In this document: positions 61,027 through 64,000 of the stretch, piece by piece
How the letters are laid out: each line of letters opens with the position of its first letter
Numbering within the stretch: the stretch's first letter is position 1
Source: an uncultured bacterium
Lineage (GTDB): Bacteria; Krumholzibacteriota; Krumholzibacteriia; LZORAL124-64-63
Length of the DNA: 64,000 nucleotides
Assembly (NCBI GenBank): GCA_903912525.1
Contig: CAIWHK010000018.1
Span: 62,001 to 126,000 of the forward strand
Direction of reading: 5' to 3'
Translations under genes and position numbers: made by a program
The notes under the pieces: generated by a model
Databases searched by the model: none
Told to the model about the DNA's origin: nothing
The model's input: only the letters and a program-made list of their open reading frames with translations

Positions 61027-62413
61027 AGAAGCGCTTGCGCAGGTCCTTGACGTAGGTCGCGAGCGCCGCCTCGATCTTCTGGGATTCCACCGCCTGCCGC
61101 AGCTGCTCGGCGATCTCGTCGTACGTGAACGTGTGCCCGTCCTTGCGGGCGACCATCTTGAACACATACCAGCCGGCAGGCGTCATGACGGGCTCGCTCA
61201 CGCCGTCGACCGGCAGGTCGACGAGGGCCTTCTGGAACGACTCGCTGAGGTCCTCGAGGCGGAACGTGCCGAGCGTCCCGCCGTTGCGGGCCGACGCCGC
61301 ATCGGCGCTCACGTCGGCGGCCACCAGCGAGAACGCCTCGCCGCCCGACACGCGCGCCCGCGCCGCCTCAGCCGCGGACTTTGCGGCGGCGACATCCTGT
61401 TCGGTGACGCTGATGGGCAGGAAGACCTGGCTGATCGCACGGCGCCCATCGGCCTGTTCGGCGTCGACACGGACGATGTGGACACCGCGCGTGGTCACGA
61501 CCGGCTCGCTGACCTGGCCGACCTTCAGGGTGAACACGGCCCGGGCCAGCCCGTCGTCGTACAGGTCACCCTTCGCCACCACGCCCACCACGCCGCCCCG
61601 GGCGGCCGCGGCATCCTCCGAGAAGGACTTGGCCGCTTCCGGGAAGGACATGCCGCGGGACAGGGCCGCCTGGATCCGCGAGACCTTCTGCTGCACCAGC
61701 TGGCGCGCCTCGCGCGACGGCTGCACCGCCACAAGGATGTCGGCGATGGTGACGCTGTCGGGTTCGGATGGCATCTCGGCAAGATGCGCCTGGTAGTAGT
61801 CGCGGACCTCGTTTTCCATCACCTCGATGTCGGGACGGATGAACTTGCCGACGACCAGGCGCAGGTACTGCTGGTCACGCAGTTGCGAAGCCATGCGCGC
61901 GCGATAGTCGGCCAGGTTCATGCCGCTGCGCGCCAGCTCGGCCTCGAGCGCCCCGAGGCTGCCGAAGCGCTCGACGAACTGCTGGATCTTCTCCTCGACG
62001 CTGCCGGCGATGGCTTCCTGGTCAACGCTCATGTCGGCCTGCTTGGCCGCGGCGATGATCAGCTTGCTCTCGATCAGGCGGTCGAGCACCTCGCGGCGCA
62101 CGGTGGCGTCGCTGGCGGTGATTTCCTCGCCGGCATACTGGCGCTCGAGCCGGTAGAGCTCGGTCTCGCGCTCGAGGTCGCTCTGCAGGATGGATTCCTC
62201 GTCGACGATCGCGACGATCCGGTCCACCAGGAGCGGCGTGTTCCCCTCGGCCGGCTTGGCTTCGGGGGCCGGAACGGCTTCAGCGGCCGGAACGGATTCG
62301 GGGGCCGGAACGGGCTCGGCGCCCGCCGCCGGACCCACGAGGGGCCCGGCGCCGAGCGCCAGCGCGAACAGGACGCTACTTGCCGACAGTCTCCGCAGTC
62401 TGGTTCGCCGCAT
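61007..62413 (-). CDS. surA: SurA-like periplasmic chaperone and peptidyl-prolyl isomerase
   Basis: 468 residues from ATG 62413 (GGAAGGA upstream). A signal peptide (about 1-32, ending AGA-E) precedes a Pro/Ala linker from an 18-base DNA repeat. Then come SurA_N (LLVDRIVAIVDEESILQSDLERE, LDRLIESKLI, cut here), and two parvulin domains: the first with SVTIADILVAVQ ... GGVVGVVAKGDLYDDGLARAVFTLKVGQVSEPV, the second with GGTLGTFRLEDLSESFQKALVDLPVDGVSEPVMTPAGWYVFKMV. The likely clients are the outer-membrane barrels. A second PpiC-type gene is immediately upstream (38-base overlap), so two chaperones are made together. Confidence 0.93.
   Translation of the reverse strand: MRRTRLRRLSASSVLFALALGAGPLVGPAAGAEPVPAPESVPAAEAVPAPEAKPAEGNTPLLVDRIVAIVDEESILQSDLERETELYRLERQYAGEEITASDATVRREVLDRLIESKLIIAAAKQADMSVDQEAIAGSVEEKIQQFVERFGSLGALEAELARSGMNLADYRARMASQLRDQQYLRLVVGKFIRPDIEVMENEVRDYYQAHLAEMPSEPDSVTIADILVAVQPSREARQLVQQKVSRIQAALSRGMSFPEAAKSFSEDAAAARGGVVGVVAKGDLYDDGLARAVFTLKVGQVSEPVVTTRGVHIVRVDAEQADGRRAISQVFLPISVTEQDVAAAKSAAEAARARVSGGEAFSLVAADVSADAASARNGGTLGTFRLEDLSESFQKALVDLPVDGVSEPVMTPAGWYVFKMVARKDGHTFTYDEIAEQLRQAVESQKIEAALATYVKDLRKRFFIEEKG
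62258..62311. repeat. 18-base in-frame tandem repeat in surA
   Basis: Three units at 62258, 62276 and 62294 differ by a few bases of GGCTTCGGGGGCCGGAAC and encode the PAPES/PAAEA/PAPEA-type linker of SurA. Variation in copy number would only change linker length. Confidence 0.8.
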
Positions 62414-64000
62414 CCGTCAGTTCCTTCCAAGAGCGGGTCTTGCTGAGCCGGTCCTCATGAATGACGACAGGCACCTGCTTCTTCCAGCCTTCAAGCGCGT
62501 CCTTGAACGCCTGTTCCCCGCGGGCGTTCCGGATACGCTTGACGATGATCTCGGCCACCTCTTCCATCGTCTGGCTGCGCGGAGGGTTCACGCTCTCGAG
62601 CAGGACGAGCTCCCAGCGGCCATCGCCGACCGGGAAAGGCTGGCTGAATTTGTCGGGCTGGAGCGCGAAAAGGGCATCGCGCTCGCCACCCTGCGAGTCG
62701 GCCCGCACACCGTCGATCTGCGGGCCGCCGGCGGCCATCGTCGCGTCGCCGCCGAACGTGTTCATCGCCTTGCGCCAGGCCATGCCCCCGCCCAGCGCAG
62801 CGAAGGCCTGGTCGGCCGTCGCCTGGTCGGCGAACACGATACGCTTGCCGCTGCGCGTCTCCGGCAGGTTGTACTGGTCCTTGAGGATGGCCCAGGCGGA
62901 GTCCAGCGCCGCCGGCCGGACGTCCTTGTCGTAGGCCACGCCTTCCTCGTACAGCTTCTGGACCAGCATCTGCTCGATCTTCTCGTCGACCTTGGCCAGG
63001 ACCTCCGGGTCCTTGTCCAGGCCGCGATCCTGCGCATCGAAATTGAGCAGGGCGCGATCGATCTCGTCGGTGACCTTCAGCTTCAGCCCACCGACCATCT
63101 CAGCCCATTTCGGGCGCTCGAAGACGTTCATGCGGTCATAGGCGGCCTTGAAATCGCCCAGCGTGTACTTGCGGGGTTCGCCCTTCACTTCGTAGCCGTA
63201 GAAGTCCATGTCCATGTCGCGCGGGTCCAGTTTCAACGGGAGCAGGTCCTCGCGCTTGACCGCGTCGGTGGTGCCCGGGTAGAACATCGACTCGTCGGGC
63301 GGCATGGCCTCGTACGCCTTCATCAGGGCGTCCTCGTTCACGTACATCTTGTACTTCGTGTGCAGTTCGTCCTTGAAGGCGTCGATCAGGCGCATCTGCT
63401 CGTGCGTGATGATGGACGCCGTGATGCTCTTGCGGGCTTCTTCCAGGGGGGGCTTCTTGCCCTGTTCCTCGCCGTCGACCTTCAGGATCCACCAGCCGTA
63501 GGCCGAAGGAACAGGCTCGGTGAAGTCACCGACCTTGGTGGCGAAGATGGGGTCCTCGAAATTGGCGATGAACCGGCCGTACGGGATATCGATGTTGTAC
63601 GACATCCCCGGCTTCTGCAGGCCGTCATGGTACTCGCGGAACAGGTCGTCCCAGTCGGCGCCGGCCAGCGCCTTCTCGCGTGCCTTCAACGCGTCGTCGC
63701 GGAGGTTCGTGATCAGGTACCGGCACTTGCGGATGCGGCCGAAATTCTCGTAGTAGGCGAGGATGTCCTGCTCGGACACGTCGGACGCCGGCTTGTTGAT
63801 GTAGCGCTCGCGGGCGGCCGCGACGGACTCGTAGGAGATGAGCGTCTTGCGCGCGGTCTCGATCCGCGGATCGCTGTCCATCCCGATCTTCTTGGCCGTC
63901 GCCACCATGACATCCTTGTTGATGATGGTGTTCAGGAACTTCAGCTTGCCGGGCAGTGCGGCCGTATCCAGCAACTCACCCTTGTCATCGCGCGGCAGGT
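62376..64000 (-). CDS. PpiC-type (SurA/PrsA-like) periplasmic isomerase, 5' end cut by window
   Basis: At least 541 residues; the frame is open to the window edge at 64000, so the true start and leader are missing. Features are an N-terminal chaperone part (LPGKLKFLNTIINKDVMVATAKKIG ... DILAYYENFGRIRKCRYLITNLRDDALKARE) and parvulin-like strands (YGRFIANFEDPIFATKVGDFTEPVPSAYGWWILKVDG, quoted in part), then a second such region (SQPFPVGDGRWELVLLESVNPP). The length is about twice that of E. coli PrsA-type proteins, suggesting a duplicated isomerase unit. The C-terminus overlaps surA by 38 bases. It is distinct from the shorter isomerase in the cytochrome locus. Confidence 0.85.
   Translation of the reverse strand, partial: LPRDDKGELLDTAALPGKLKFLNTIINKDVMVATAKKIGMDSDPRIETARKTLISYESVAAARERYINKPASDVSEQDILAYYENFGRIRKCRYLITNLRDDALKAREKALAGADWDDLFREYHDGLQKPGMSYNIDIPYGRFIANFEDPIFATKVGDFTEPVPSAYGWWILKVDGEEQGKKPPLEEARKSITASIITHEQMRLIDAFKDELHTKYKMYVNEDALMKAYEAMPPDESMFYPGTTDAVKREDLLPLKLDPRDMDMDFYGYEVKGEPRKYTLGDFKAAYDRMNVFERPKWAEMVGGLKLKVTDEIDRALLNFDAQDRGLDKDPEVLAKVDEKIEQMLVQKLYEEGVAYDKDVRPAALDSAWAILKDQYNLPETRSGKRIVFADQATADQAFAALGGGMAWRKAMNTFGGDATMAAGGPQIDGVRADSQGGERDALFALQPDKFSQPFPVGDGRWELVLLESVNPPRSQTMEEVAEIIVKRIRNARGEQAFKDALEGWKKQVPVVIHEDRLSKTRSWKELTDAANQTAETVGK

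Overview
The window is 64 kb of high-GC, densely packed DNA from a diderm (outer-membrane-bearing) bacterium. That is shown by outer-membrane beta-barrels ending in aromatic residues, lipoproteins with lipoboxes, SecDF, SurA/PpiC-type chaperones and FtsEX-EnvC. Geobacter-like multiheme cytochromes sit beside a DUF4175/DUF4159 envelope operon of a kind I associate with Bacteroidota, Planctomycetes and relatives. I infer an uncultured lineage near the FCB group (for example Krumholzibacteriota- or Eisenbacteria-like). No rRNA marker is present to confirm this.

Layout. 1-2021: a secreted papain-like protease with a beta-helix tail, cut by the window edge. 2185-4260: priA. 4403-11292: a signalling block of two single receivers, two histidine kinases that each end in a diverged HD-GYP-like domain, and a receiver-GGDEF protein, which suggests phosphorelay and cyclic-di-GMP control. 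11422-16028: tsaD, nnr with a His/Cys-rich insert, a HAD hydrolase, a CPBP protease and a zinc-ribbon protein. 16137-28941: a tightly coupled minus-strand operon holding a SnoaL-like secreted protein, a giant NtrY-type kinase, a DUF4159 lipoprotein, a DUF4175 protein, a TPR protein and a secreted 'asparagine synthetase B'-annotated-type protein.

29256-42571 is the most striking part, a plus-strand extracellular electron transfer locus. It encodes a 7-heme cytochrome, a beta-barrel with an inserted discoidin-like domain, two CsgG/LpoB-like envelope proteins, a dedicated PpiC-type isomerase, a 42-heme cytochrome, an NHL-type propeller, and tandem OmcS-like cytochromes with 6 and 7 hemes. The four cytochromes carry 62 CXXCH motifs. 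I infer a complete porin-cytochrome conduit plus cytochrome nanowire. A near-consensus sigma70 promoter with paired operator-like sites precedes the propeller/OmcS part. An insertion sequence abuts the last cytochrome gene.

43867-64000: secF and secD (secD has a one-base frameshift), a DUF362 ferredoxin-like protein, a divergent polysaccharide deacetylase, two lipoproteins behind a beta-barrel gene, then the coupled run ftsE-ftsX-envC-holB-ricT-tatD-rsmA. A glycosyltransferase on the opposite strand follows, then surA and a second, truncated PpiC-type gene. Many minus-strand neighbours overlap by 1-4 bases (ATGA, GTGA, TTGA, TGATG), so translational coupling is common.
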